Part shown: piece by piece, positions 5,518-14,070 of the stretch
How positions within the stretch are numbered: the stretch's first letter is position 1
How the letters are laid out: the number at the start of each line of letters is the position of its first letter
From: Friedmanniella sp.
GTDB taxonomy: Bacteria > Actinomycetota > Actinomycetes > Propionibacteriales > Propionibacteriaceae
Length of the DNA: 16,037 nt
NCBI GenBank assembly: GCA_025964935.1
Contig: JAOPXW010000102.1
Coordinates: forward strand, 1 to 16,037
Reading direction: 5' to 3'
Position numbers and translations under genes: made by a program
The notes under the pieces: model-generated
Seen by the model: only the letters and a program-made list of their open reading frames with translations
The model's database searches: none
Told to the model about the DNA's origin: nothing

Positions 5518-6906
5518 ATGACTGCCGTGAAGGTTTCCCCCCCACCACGCCGGGCTGTGCCGTCCGGCGACAGCCATGTCGGGCGCAGCCTGATCGGCTG
5601 GGTGGTGGGGTTCAGCTGCTCGGTGCTGGCGGACCAGATGTTCTTCCTGGCCCTGACGTGGGCCGCGCTGCAGACCACCACGCCCGGACACGTCGGCCTG
5701 GTGCTGGCCGCCGGCTCGATCCCCCGGCTGCTGATCCTGCTGCTGGGCGGGGTCGTGGCCGACTCGACCTCCCCGAAGCGCATCATCATCGGCACCGACA
5801 GCGGGCGGGCCGTGACGATGGCCGTCGCGGCCGCGGTGCTGTTCTGGACCACTCCCAGCACCTGGGGCCTGGTCGTGCTGGCCCTGGTCATCGGGGCCCT
5901 GGACGGCCTCTTCCTGCCGGCCGTCGCCGCGCTGCCCGTACGGATCGCCCCCGCCCACCTGATGGGCCGCGTGGCCGCCCTGCGGACCCTGACCCAGCGG
6001 ATCGGGCTGTTCGGCGGAGGTCCGCTGGCCGGTTGGCTGATCTACCTGTACGGCCCCGGCGCCGCCTTCCTCGGCTCCGCCGCGTTGTTCGCGCTGTCGG
6101 TCGGGTCGCTGCTCCTGGTCACGGTCCGGCCCGGTTTGACTCCCCCACCGCCGCCCCGACCGGCCGCCGAGACCCTGACTGCCGAGACCCTGACCACCCC
6201 GGCCTCGACCGCTCCGACCTCGGCGGCGACCGCTTCCGACCCGGGCCCGAGCCGGCCCGGCCGCGTCCGGACCCTGGTGGACAAGGCCGCGGACGGCCTC
6301 ACAACCGTCCGGGACAGCCCGGTCATCGCGACCATGCTGCTGCTGATCGGGTTCAACAACCTCGGGTTCTCCGGTCCGTTCACCACCGGCATCCCGCTCC
6401 TGTCCGCGGCCAACGGCTGGGGAGCCCGGGGGGCCGGGCTGCTGATCGGGGCGTTCGGGGTCGGCGCGGCGGCCAGCGGGTTCACCCTGTTCCTGGTGCG
6501 CTACGTGCCCAAGGCCGGCAACCATCTGCTGATCGGATCCCTGCTGATGGCGGTGTCGATGATCGGGATCGGGCTCGTCGGCAGCCTGACCCTGGCCATG
6601 CTGTGCTCGTTCCTGATGGGGGTGGCGTCGGGCATCTACGGCACCCTCGCGTACGCGCTGCTGCTGACCGCCACACCCGAGCACGAGATCGGCCGGGTCA
6701 TGTCCTTCCTGTCCCTGACGCTGGAGGGCGTCGCCCCGATCAGCTTCATGGCCGCCGGCTTCATCGCGGCCCTGCTCAGCCCGCAGTGGAGCTTTCTGCT
6801 GGGCGGCGGGCTGTCGCTGCTGGCCACCCTGCTGTTCGCCGCGCGACCGCTGCTGCGGCGTCAGGAGATGGCCCGACCGCAGCCGAAACCCGCCGTCGCG
6901 ACCTGA
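5518..6906 (+). CDS. MFS transporter, EntS/macrolide-efflux-like (MFS_3 type)
   Basis: A 462-residue inner-membrane exporter with twelve predicted helices in two halves. The first half has the MFS signature loop between helices 2 and 3, GGVVADSTSPKRIIIGTDSGRAV (about residues 77-99). A long Pro/Thr/Ala-rich cytosolic linker (about 205-255) joins the halves and contains an in-frame duplication. The second half resumes at VRDSPVIATMLLLIGFNNLGFSGPF. This layout matches the family of enterobactin exporter EntS and macrolide efflux proteins; the substrate cannot be predicted. I chose ATG 5518 because the sequence upstream in the same frame (TTG 5398 onward) is low-complexity basic and lies in a region with a stem-loop; the ribosome site is weak in either case. 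Confidence 0.88.
   Translation: MTAVKVSPPPRRAVPSGDSHVGRSLIGWVVGFSCSVLADQMFFLALTWAALQTTTPGHVGLVLAAGSIPRLLILLLGGVVADSTSPKRIIIGTDSGRAVTMAVAAAVLFWTTPSTWGLVVLALVIGALDGLFLPAVAALPVRIAPAHLMGRVAALRTLTQRIGLFGGGPLAGWLIYLYGPGAAFLGSAALFALSVGSLLLVTVRPGLTPPPPPRPAAETLTAETLTTPASTAPTSAATASDPGPSRPGRVRTLVDKAADGLTTVRDSPVIATMLLLIGFNNLGFSGPFTTGIPLLSAANGWGARGAGLLIGAFGVGAAASGFTLFLVRYVPKAGNHLLIGSLLMAVSMIGIGLVGSLTLAMLCSFLMGVASGIYGTLAYALLLTATPEHEIGRVMSFLSLTLEGVAPISFMAAGFIAALLSPQWSFLLGGGLSLLATLLFAARPLLRRQEMARPQPKPAVAT
6166..6195 (+). repeat. In-frame 15-bp tandem duplication in the MFS linker
   Basis: GCCGAGACCCTGACT (6166-6180) is followed at once by GCCGAGACCCTGACC (6181-6195), one base different. It encodes AETLT twice in the disordered interdomain linker, where length change should be tolerated. 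Confidence 0.85.
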
Positions 6907-6980
6907 TTCGGCCCTCGATCGGCGCCGACCCGAGCAGCAGATACGCCTGCGGCCCCCAGGTCGCCCTTGTCCGCCCTGGC

Positions 6981-6986
6981 TACCCT
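6981..6986 (+). promoter_or_regulatory. -10 element of the DUF2945 gene, leaderless start
   Basis: TACCCT, six bases (cctgcc), then ATG 6993. The predicted +1 is the A of the start codon. This fixes the short protein's start and separates its transcript from the MFS gene 86 bases upstream. Confidence 0.55.
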
Positions 6987-6992
6987 CCTGCC

Positions 6993-7190
6993 ATGGCGAT
7001 CAGCGAGGGTGACAGCGTCCGGTGGAACACCTCCCAGGGAAAGACCGAGGGAGAGGCGGTGGAGAAGAAGACGTCGGACTTCGAGTTCGACGGCCAGACG
7101 TTCAAGCCGACCGAGGACGACCCGTACTGGATCGTGAAGTCGGCCAAGAGCGGCAAGAAGGCCGCCCACAAGGAGTCCGCCCTGAGCTGA
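6993..7190 (+). CDS. DUF2945 (hypervirulence-associated Tudor-domain) small protein
   Basis: A 65-residue protein with the compact pattern of DUF2945: GDSVRWNTSQGKTEGEAVEKKTSDFEFDGQTF, then PYWIVKSAKSGKKAAHKESAL. The family is predicted to form a small Tudor/SH3-like beta barrel and is widespread in bacteria and fungi; the molecular function is not established. It is cytosolic, Lys-rich and without a signal. The start is supported by the leaderless promoter arrangement. A stem-loop follows 22 bases after the stop. It appears to be a single-gene transcript. Confidence 0.88.
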   Translation: MAISEGDSVRWNTSQGKTEGEAVEKKTSDFEFDGQTFKPTEDDPYWIVKSAKSGKKAAHKESALS

Positions 7191-7212
7191 GGCGACGTCC
7201 GGTGCGGCCCCG

Positions 7213-7231
7213 GATCCCCTCACGGGGGATC
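7213..7231. terminator. Stem-loop between convergent DUF2945 and methyltransferase genes
   Basis: GATCCCC (7213-7219) pairs with GGGGATC (7225-7231), loop TCACG. Seven perfect pairs, no T-run, in the short gap between two convergent stops, so it may serve both strands. ACCCG and CGGGT about ten bases further on can form a second small stem. Confidence 0.5.
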
Positions 7232-7245
7232 GGGAACCCGCCGGG

Positions 7246-7863
7246 TCAGCGGGGCCGGTAGGCCCCGACGCTCCAGGCCAGGTGCCCGGAGCTGACCTCG
7301 ACCCGGTGAACCTCCTCCAGCTCGCGGGCCAGCCGTCGGAGCAGCCGCCGGCAGGCCCAGGCGCGGGAGTAGACCGACACCACGACCACGCCACCGGGCG
7401 CCAGCCGGCGGGCGTAGTGGACGATCGTGCCCAGCGGGTCGGGCAGGTAGTAGACGACCTCGTTCAGCACCACCACGTCCGGCGGCAGGTCGGGCCGATA
7501 GGTCGTGGCCTCGGCCAGCTCGAACCGGGTCCGGTCGTCCTCCTTGACCCGGGCGCGCTCGATCGCCCCGGGGAAGCTGTCGACACCCAGGTAGCGGGCG
7601 TAGCGCAGGCCCTCCTGGAGGATCCCCTGCGAGCACCCGACGTCGAGCACGAAGCCGTCGGCCCCGTACGCCTCCACGACGCCCCGCACGGCCCGGTAGC
7701 GGACCGCCTCGGTCTCGGTCCGGAGCCGCTGCCAGGCGTCCTGACGGTTCTCCTTGGCGTTGTCGCGGGTCAGGACCGGCCGGGCCAGCCGCAGCGGCAT
7801 CGGCACCCGGGCCATCACCGCCGCCGTGATCGGGTGCTCCAGGACGGCCTGGACGACCGTCAC
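7246..7863 (-). CDS. Class I SAM-dependent methyltransferase
   Basis: A 205-residue protein with a Rossmann-type methyltransferase core. Motif I is FVLDVGCSQG (residues 71-80), the acidic end of strand 2 is YLGVDSFPGAIERA (D95), and the post-I region is DLPPDVVVLNEVVYYLPDPLGTIVHYARRLAPGGVVVVSV. An N-terminal helix set with DNAKENRQDAWQRLRTE precedes the core. The substrate is unknown; the general shape resembles small-molecule or SAM methyltransferases of the NodS/Methyltransf_11-12 type. GTG 7863 overlaps the yciO stop as GTGA, so the two are translationally coupled. The same frame stays open far upstream through yciO, but that part is a shadow of the yciO gene. Confidence 0.88.
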   Translation of the reverse strand: MTVVQAVLEHPITAAVMARVPMPLRLARPVLTRDNAKENRQDAWQRLRTETEAVRYRAVRGVVEAYGADGFVLDVGCSQGILQEGLRYARYLGVDSFPGAIERARVKEDDRTRFELAEATTYRPDLPPDVVVLNEVVYYLPDPLGTIVHYARRLAPGGVVVVSVYSRAWACRRLLRRLARELEEVHRVEVSSGHLAWSVGAYRPR

Positions 7864-8480
7864 GCGAACCGGGCCGGGTCGCCCGCGCCCTCGCGGACGA
7901 TCATCGGGGTCCCGTCGGAGAAGTCGACCACCGTGGTGGGCACCTCGCCGCACTCCCCCGAGTCGACGACCGCGTCGAGCAGGTGGTCCAGCTGCTCCTT
8001 GATCTCCCAGCCCTGGGTCATCGGGGCCTCCTCGCCCGGCAGCAGCAGCGTGCTGGTCATCAGGGGCTCCCCGAGCGCGGCCAGCAGGGCATGGGTGACC
8101 GGGTGCTCGGGGATCCGGACGCCGACGGTGCGCTTCTTGGGGTGCAGCATCCGCCGGGGCACCTCCCGGGTGGCCGGCAGGAGGAACGTGTACTGCCCGG
8201 GGGTGGCCGCCTTGATCGCACGGAACACGACGTTGTCGAGCTGGACGAACTGTCCGAGCTGGGCGAAGTCGCCACACATCAGGGTGAACTGGTGCTTGTC
8301 GTCGAGATGGCGGATGCTGCGGATGCGGTCGAGGCCGTCCTTGTTGCCCAGCTGCGCCCCGAGGGCGAAGCACGAGTCGGTCGGATAAGCCACCAGCCCG
8401 TCGGCGCGCAGGATGTCCACGACCGCGGCGATGCTCCGCGGCTGGGGGTTGTCGGGGTGAACGTCGAAGTACCGCGCCAT
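7860..8480 (-). CDS. yciO: YciO-family protein (TsaC/Sua5/YciO superfamily)
   Basis: 206 residues. The N-terminus RYFDVHPDNPQPR and the run LVAYPTDSCFALGAQLGNKDGLDRI match E. coli YciO (which has HPDNPQQR and YPTDSGYALGC) more closely than TsaC. Further matches are TPGQYTFLLPATREVPRRML, ALGEPLMTSTLLLPG and the C-terminal TTVVDFSDGTPMIVREGAGD. The superfamily binds ATP and tRNA; TsaC/Sua5 make threonylcarbamoyl-AMP for tRNA t6A, while the role of YciO is less settled, so I avoid calling it a tRNA enzyme outright. The start is set by TAGGCT-N6-ATG (leaderless). It is divergent from pfp and overlaps the methyltransferase gene downstream. Confidence 0.92.
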   Translation of the reverse strand: MARYFDVHPDNPQPRSIAAVVDILRADGLVAYPTDSCFALGAQLGNKDGLDRIRSIRHLDDKHQFTLMCGDFAQLGQFVQLDNVVFRAIKAATPGQYTFLLPATREVPRRMLHPKKRTVGVRIPEHPVTHALLAALGEPLMTSTLLLPGEEAPMTQGWEIKEQLDHLLDAVVDSGECGEVPTTVVDFSDGTPMIVREGAGDPARFA

Positions 8481-8486
8481 GGCCTC

Positions 8487-8492
8487 AGCCTA
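8487..8492 (-). promoter_or_regulatory. -10 element of yciO, leaderless start
   Basis: On the minus strand, TAGGCT, six bases (gaggcc), then ATG 8480. The predicted +1 is the start codon's A. Confidence 0.55.
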
Positions 8493-8504
8493 GTGTCGGG
8501 GGGT

Positions 8505-8525
8505 GTCCGGGCCCCGGAACCGGAC
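8505..8525. promoter_or_regulatory. Inverted repeat between the divergent yciO and pfp promoters
   Basis: GTCCGG (8505-8510) and CCGGAC (8520-8525), nine-base spacer. It covers about -25 to -45 relative to the predicted yciO start and lies just upstream of the pfp -35 region. A shared operator is possible; a GC-rich chance repeat is also possible. Confidence 0.3.
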
Positions 8526-8549
8526 GCGGGGCACAGCCCGGGTTGCCGA

Positions 8550-8555
8550 TAAGTT
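8550..8555 (+). promoter_or_regulatory. -10 element of pfp, leaderless start
   Basis: TAAGTT, six bases (acgacc), then ATG 8562. The predicted +1 is the start codon's A. No ribosome site precedes the ATG, which supports the leaderless reading. Confidence 0.6.
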
Positions 8556-8561
8556 ACGACC

Positions 8562-9782
8562 ATGGTTAACAAGGTCGCACTACTCACCGCCGGCGGGTTC
8601 GCCCCCTGTCTCTCCTCCGCCATCGGCGGGCTGATCGAGCGCTACACCGAGATCGCCCCCGACGTCGAGATCATCGCCTACCGCTACGGCTACCAGGGCC
8701 TGCTGCAGGGCGACTCGATCACCGTGACCGACGACGTACGCCGCAACGCCCACCTCCTGCACGGTTTCGGGGGGTCCCCGATCGGCAACTCGCGGGTCAA
8801 GCTGACCAACGCCGCCGACCTGGTCAAGCGCGGCCTGGTGGCCGAGGGTGTCGATCCCCTGCAGGCCGCCGCGGACCGGCTGACCGAGGACGGCGTCGAC
8901 GTCCTGCACACCATCGGGGGCGACGACACCATCACCACCGCCGCCGACCTGGCCGCGTTCCTGGCCCGGAACGACTACGCGCTGACCGTGGTGGGGCTCC
9001 CCAAGACCATCGACAACGACGTCATCCCGATCAAGCAGTCCCTGGGCGCCTGGACCGCCGCCGAGCAGGGTGCCCGGTTCGCGGAGAACATCATCGGCGA
9101 GCACAACTCCGGTTCGCGGATGCTGATCGTGCACGAGGTCATGGGCCGGCACTGCGGCTGGCTGACCGCGGCCACCGCCCAGGCCTACCGGGACTGGCTC
9201 GACACCCGTGAGTGGCTGCCCGAGATCGGGCTCAGCCGGGAGGGCTGGGACGTGCACGGCGTGTACGTGCCCGAGGCCGTCTTCGACCTGGAGGCCGAGG
9301 CGGCCCGGCTGCGTACGGTGATGGACACGGTCGGCTCGGTCAACCTGTTCGTCTCCGAGGGCGCCGGCCTGGACACGATCGTGGCCGAGCTCGAGAAGTC
9401 CGGCGCCGAGGTCGCCCGCGACCCCTTCGGTCACGTCAAGATCGACAAGGTGAACCCGGGAGCCTGGTTCGCGAGCAAGTTCGCGGAGCTCCTCGGGGCG
9501 CAGAAGGTGATGGTCCAGAAGTCCGGCTACTACTCCCGCGCGGCCGCGGCCAACCAGGCCGACCTCGACCTGATCCGGTCGATGACCGACCTCGCCGTCG
9601 ACTCCGCCCTCCGCGGCGAGCCGGGCGTCATCGGCCAGGACGAGGAGCAGGGCGACGTGCTGCGGGCCATCGAGTTCGATCGCATCAAGGGCGGCAAGCC
9701 CTTCGACATCACCGTGCCCTGGTTCGGCGACCTGCTCGCCGGCATCGGCCAGCCGCCCGCTCAGGCGGCCGCCGCGCACTGA
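8562..9782 (+). CDS. pfp: Pyrophosphate-dependent 6-phosphofructokinase
   Basis: Phosphorylates fructose 6-phosphate in glycolysis; the PPi-linked enzyme is reversible. At 406 residues it belongs to the longer PFP-like type. The phosphate-donor loop reads TIGGDDT (119-123 GGDDT); Asp where ATP-PFKs have Gly (GGDG) marks PPi use. The substrate motif is PKTIDND (147-153); Lys in place of Gly (PGTIDND) again marks PPi enzymes. MGRHCGW (194-200) is a family signature near the sugar-phosphate site. The end, SGYYSRAAAANQADLDLIRSMTDLAVDSALRGEPGVIGQDEE and IEFDRIKGGKPFDI, is typical of actinobacterial homologues. The start is set by the leaderless promoter. An elaborate inverted-repeat region follows the stop. 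Confidence 0.94.
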   Translation: MVNKVALLTAGGFAPCLSSAIGGLIERYTEIAPDVEIIAYRYGYQGLLQGDSITVTDDVRRNAHLLHGFGGSPIGNSRVKLTNAADLVKRGLVAEGVDPLQAAADRLTEDGVDVLHTIGGDDTITTAADLAAFLARNDYALTVVGLPKTIDNDVIPIKQSLGAWTAAEQGARFAENIIGEHNSGSRMLIVHEVMGRHCGWLTAATAQAYRDWLDTREWLPEIGLSREGWDVHGVYVPEAVFDLEAEAARLRTVMDTVGSVNLFVSEGAGLDTIVAELEKSGAEVARDPFGHVKIDKVNPGAWFASKFAELLGAQKVMVQKSGYYSRAAAANQADLDLIRSMTDLAVDSALRGEPGVIGQDEEQGDVLRAIEFDRIKGGKPFDITVPWFGDLLAGIGQPPAQAAAAH

Positions 9783-9784
9783 CG

Positions 9785-9870
9785 CCGGTCCGCGGGCCCG
9801 GGTCGACCGCCACGGTCGGCCCGGGCTCATACGCTCCGGGACCGTCGCGGGAGCCGGAGCCGCGGACCGG
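9785..9870. terminator. Nested inverted repeats (three-way-junction-like) between pfp and the transporter gene
   Basis: Three stems fit together. Outer: CCGGTCCGCGG (9785-9795) with CCGCGGACCGG (9860-9870), 11 perfect pairs. Inner 1: 13 pairs with one G-U, arms 9796-9808 and 9814-9826, loop GCCAC. Inner 2: GCTCCGG (9833-9839) with CCGGAGC (9854-9860). The arms abut with little unpaired sequence. It fills the gap between the stops of pfp (plus) and the transporter (minus), so a bidirectional terminator is the simplest role. Confidence 0.6.
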
Positions 9871-9872
9871 GG

Positions 9873-10952
<1,080 letters not shown>

Positions 10953-10958
10953 CCGATC

Positions 10959-10964
10959 ACCCTA
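10959..10964 (-). promoter_or_regulatory. -10 element of the transporter gene, leaderless GTG start
   Basis: On the minus strand, TAGGGT, six bases (gatcgg), then GTG 10952. The hexamer lies in the 10-bp palindrome ACCCTAGGGT (10959-10968), so a -10 is present on the plus strand too, though no plus-strand gene follows. Confidence 0.5.
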
Positions 10965-11013
10965 GGGTGGCTCGGACACCCCACCGGCTGAACCACCGGT
11001 CCTGGTCACCCTC

Positions 11014-11079
11014 ACGAGCGGCGCTCGTCGTTGTGGAGAAGATCCTGCCCGGTAGTCCACGCCGAATCTTCTCCACAAC
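11014..11079. terminator. 15-bp palindrome plus perfect 14-bp inverted repeat downstream of gcvP
   Basis: GTTGTGGAGAAGAT (11030-11043) is repeated inverted as ATCTTCTCCACAAC (11066-11079), 14 perfect pairs with a 22-base loop. Next to it is the perfect palindrome ACGAGCG-G-CGCTCGT (11014-11028). It begins ten bases beyond the gcvP stop on the minus strand, so a gcvP terminator is the simplest reading, without a T-run. Each arm also contains TTCTCCACA, close to a DnaA box. Confidence 0.55.
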
Positions 11080-11088
11080 TCGGCCGAC

Positions 11089-14016
11089 CTAGGCGTCGCC
11101 CTCGAAAGCCTCCGGCGGCGGGCAGCTGCAGACGAGGTTGCGGTCCCCGAACCCGCCGTCGATGCGGCCCACCGGCGGCCAGTACTTGTCCGAGCCGGAA
11201 GCGTAGATGGGTCCGGTGTGCAGACCGGCGGGGAAGCCCGCCACCCGACGGCCGTACGGATGGGCCCACTCGTCGGCGGTCAGCTGGGCCTGGGTGTGCG
11301 GGGCGTTGACCAGCGGGTTGTCGTCTCGGGGCCACTCCCCCGCCTCGACCCGGTCGATCTCGGCCCGGATGGCGATCATCGCATCGCAGAACCGGTCCAG
11401 CTCCTCCAGGTTCTCCGACTCCGTCGGCTCCACCATCAAGGTGCCGGCGACCGGGAAGCTCATCGTCGGGGCGTGGAAGCCGTAGTCGACCAGCCGCTTG
11501 GCCACGTCATCCACGGTGACGCCGCTGGACCGCGTGAGCGGCCGCAGGTCCAGGATGCATTCGTGGGCCACCCGCTCGTGCGAGCCGGAGTAGAGCACCG
11601 GGAAGGCGTCGTTCAGGCGTACGGCCACGTAGTTCGCCGCCAGCAGCGCGTGCTCGGTGGCCGACGTCAGCCCGTCCGGCCCCATCATCGCGATGTAGGC
11701 GTAGCTGATGGGCAGGATGCCCGCCGAGCCGTACGGGCCGCCTGAGATCGGACCCACGCCGCCGGCCCCCGCACCGTCGCCGTCGAGGAACGGGTGCCCG
11801 GGCAGGAACGGGACCAGGTGCTCCCCGACCCCGACCGGCCCGACCCCGGGGCCGCCGCCGCCGTGCGGGATGCAGAACGTCTTGTGCAGGTTGAGGTGGC
11901 TGACGTCGGCCCCGAACCGACCCGGCTGGGCCAGGCCGAGGAGGGCGTTCAGGTTGGCCCCGTCGACGTACACCTGGCCGCCGGCCCCGTGCACGAGCTC
12001 GCACAGCTCGGTGATCCCGGCCTCGAACACCCCGTGGGTCGAGGGGTAGGTGACCATGATCGCCGCCAGCTGGTCGCGGTGCACAGTGATCTTGGCCCGC
12101 AGGTCGTCCAGGTCGACCGAGCCGTCGGCGGTGGCCTTGACCACGACCACCTTCATCCCGGCCATCACCGCCGAGGCCGCGTTGGTCCCGTGCGCCGAGG
12201 ACGGGATCAGGCAGATCCGGCGCTCCTGGTCGCCCCGCGAGTCGTGGTAGGCCCGGATGGCGAGCAGTCCGGCGAGCTCACCCTGGCTGCCGGCGTTGGG
12301 CTGGATGGAGACCTTGGCGTAGCCGGTGACCTCGGCCAGCCAGCCCTCCAGGGTCTCGATCAGCCGGGTGTAGCCCTGGGCGTCCTCGCGCGGGGCGAAC
12401 GGGTGCAGGTTGGCGAAGCCGGCGTACGAGATCGGCTCCATCTCGCTGGTGGCGTTCAGCTTCATCGTGCAGGAGCCGAGTGGGATCATCCCCCGGTTGA
12501 GGGTGAAGTCCCGGTCCGACAGTGCCCGCAGGTAACGCAGCATGGCGGTCTCGCTGTGGTGGGTGTTAAAGACCGGGTGGGTCAGGAAGGGCGTCTGCCG
12601 GGCGCTGGCGCCCAGATCCCCGTACGCGGTCCCGTCGGCCCCGGCCCCGTCGGCCCCGGCCCCGGATCCGGCCCCGAAGGCGGACCGGACGGCGGCCAGG
12701 TCGGCGTCGACCGCATCCTCCCCGACGGAGACCCCGACGTGGTCGGCGTCGACGGCCCGGAGGTGCACCCCACCGTCGTGCGCCGCCGCGACGACGGCGG
12801 CGGCCCGGCCGGGCACCTCGACCAGCAGGGTGTCGAAGAAGTCCTGGTGAGCCACCCGGGCGCCGGTCGCGGCCAGGTCCTGGGCCAGCGCGGTGGTCCG
12901 GTCGTGGACGGCCCGGGCGATCGCCCGCAGCCCCTCGGGTCCGTGGTAGACCGCGTACATGCTGGCGGTGACGGCCAGCAGCACCTGGGCGGTGCAGATG
13001 TTGGAGGTGGCCTTCTCGCGCCGGATGTGCTGCTCGCGGGTCTGCAGGGCGAGCCGGAACGCGGCCGTCCCGTCCACGTCGCGGGAGACCCCCACCAGCC
13101 GTCCGGGGAGCGAGCGCTCCAGGCCGGCGCGGACCGCCATGAAGCCGGCGTGCGGACCGCCGTAGAAGAGCGGGACGCCGAACCGCTGGCTCGACCCGAC
13201 GGCGACGTCGGCTCCCCACTCCCCCGGCGGGGTGGTCAGGGTGAGGGCCAGCAGGTCGCAGGCGGCGATCACCAGGGCGCCCTGCGCGTGGGCCTTGTCG
13301 GCCACCGCGGCCAGCTCGGCCGTGTGGGCCAGCCGGCCGCTGGCCCCGGGGGTCTGGACGACGACGGCGAAGGCGTCGACCCGGTCGAGGGCCTCGACCA
13401 GCGGACCGTCGGCGACCACCGTCTCCAGACCGAGCGCGGCCGCCCGGGTCGACACGACCCCGACGGTCTGGGGCAGGGTGTCGGCGTCGAGCAGCAGCAC
13501 CTGACCGGTCTTGACCGAGCGTCGGGCCAGGGTCATCGCCTCGGCCACGGCGGTGGCCTCGTCCAGCAGGCTCGCCCCGGCCGTGGGAAGGCCCGTCAGG
13601 TCGGAGACGACCGTCTGGAAGTTCAGCAGGGCCTCGAGCCGGCCCTGGCTGATCTCGGGCTGGGAGGGCGTGTAGGCGGTGTACCAGGCCGGGTCCTCGA
13701 GCACGTTGCGTCGGATCACCGAGGGGGTGATGGTGCCGTGGTAGCCGAGACCGATCATGGCCCGCAGCGGCCGGTTCTCCGCGGCCATCGCGCGCAGGGT
13801 CTCCAGCGTCTCGGTCTCGGACTGGGCGGCCGGGAGGTCCAGGGGCCGGGTCATCCGGATCGCGGCCGGCATCGACTGCTCGACCAGCTCGGCGAGGTCG
13901 CTGAGGCCGAGGGCGGCCAGCATCTTGTCGCGTTCGTCGGCCTGCGGGCCGATGTGCCGGGAGGCGAAGTTGAGCACCGGGAGGGCGTCGAGGGAACCGG
14001 AGGCTGAGGCGGCCAT
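11089..14016 (-). CDS. gcvP: Glycine dehydrogenase (decarboxylating), glycine cleavage P protein
   Basis: PLP enzyme of the glycine cleavage system: it decarboxylates glycine and passes the aminomethyl group to lipoyl-GcvH. At 975 residues it is full length for the single-chain P protein. The N-terminal half starts FASRHIGP near residue 17 and includes [16 protein letters not shown] and [21 protein letters not shown]. The C-terminal half has [10 protein letters not shown], the PLP Lys in [15 protein letters not shown] (K712) and the end [16 protein letters not shown] Gly/Ala/Asp linker with a small duplication joins the halves. I chose ATG 14016 because AAGAAG lies five bases upstream and homology begins just after it; the frame stays open through the riboswitch, but that extension is not coding. 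No gcvT or gcvH is in the window. Confidence 0.96.
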   Translation of the reverse strand: MAASASGSLDALPVLNFASRHIGPQADERDKMLAALGLSDLAELVEQSMPAAIRMTRPLDLPAAQSETETLETLRAMAAENRPLRAMIGLGYHGTITPSVIRRNVLEDPAWYTAYTPSQPEISQGRLEALLNFQTVVSDLTGLPTAGASLLDEATAVAEAMTLARRSVKTGQVLLLDADTLPQTVGVVSTRAAALGLETVVADGPLVEALDRVDAFAVVVQTPGASGRLAHTAELAAVADKAHAQGALVIAACDLLALTLTTPPGEWGADVAVGSSQRFGVPLFYGGPHAGFMAVRAGLERSLPGRLVGVSRDVDGTAAFRLALQTREQHIRREKATSNICTAQVLLAVTASMYAVYHGPEGLRAIARAVHDRTTALAQDLAATGARVAHQDFFDTLLVEVPGRAAAVVAAAHDGGVHLRAVDADHVGVSVGEDAVDADLAAVRSAFGAGSGAGADGAGADGTAYGDLGASARQTPFLTHPVFNTHHSETAMLRYLRALSDRDFTLNRGMIPLGSCTMKLNATSEMEPISYAGFANLHPFAPREDAQGYTRLIETLEGWLAEVTGYAKVSIQPNAGSQGELAGLLAIRAYHDSRGDQERRICLIPSSAHGTNAASAVMAGMKVVVVKATADGSVDLDDLRAKITVHRDQLAAIMVTYPSTHGVFEAGITELCELVHGAGGQVYVDGANLNALLGLAQPGRFGADVSHLNLHKTFCIPHGGGGPGVGPVGVGEHLVPFLPGHPFLDGDGAGAGGVGPISGGPYGSAGILPISYAYIAMMGPDGLTSATEHALLAANYVAVRLNDAFPVLYSGSHERVAHECILDLRPLTRSSGVTVDDVAKRLVDYGFHAPTMSFPVAGTLMVEPTESENLEELDRFCDAMIAIRAEIDRVEAGEWPRDDNPLVNAPHTQAQLTADEWAHPYGRRVAGFPAGLHTGPIYASGSDKYWPPVGRIDGGFGDRNLVCSCPPPEAFEGDA
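12634..12663 (-). repeat. In-frame 15-bp tandem duplication in gcvP
   Basis: On the plus strand GTCGGCCCCGGCCCC occurs twice in a row (12634-12648 and 12649-12663). On the coding strand it gives GAGAD twice inside the flexible linker between the two P-protein halves. It is a perfect copy, so probably recent or prone to slippage. Confidence 0.85.
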
Positions 14017-14070
14017 GGGAGCTTCTTTCGGGCGTCCTGAGGAGGATGCGGCCCGCTGAGGCGGACAGCA

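Noticed and set aside
5476..6684. 402-codon minus-strand frame opposite the MFS gene
   Set aside because: Gln/Gly/Arg/Asp-rich shadow sequence; the plus strand has the MFS signature and twelve membrane helices.
7864..8373. Extension of the methyltransferase frame to 8373 as a fusion
   Set aside because: This part is another frame of yciO and is Arg/Pro/Gly-rich; GTG 7863 overlapping the yciO stop is a natural start.
8580..9830. 416-codon minus-strand frame opposite pfp
   Set aside because: Shadow of pfp: no domain, and composition typical of antisense to GC-biased codons.
11030..11079. Inverted repeat considered as the ends of a small insertion element
   Set aside because: Only 22 bases lie between the arms, there is no flanking target duplication, and the site sits where a gcvP terminator is expected.
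11794..14007. Long open frame (737 codons) on the plus strand opposite gcvP
   Set aside because: It is antisense to a clear full-length gcvP. Its protein is dominated by Gly, Val, Asp, Gln and His as expected from the complement of GC-rich coding sequence, with no recognisable domain.
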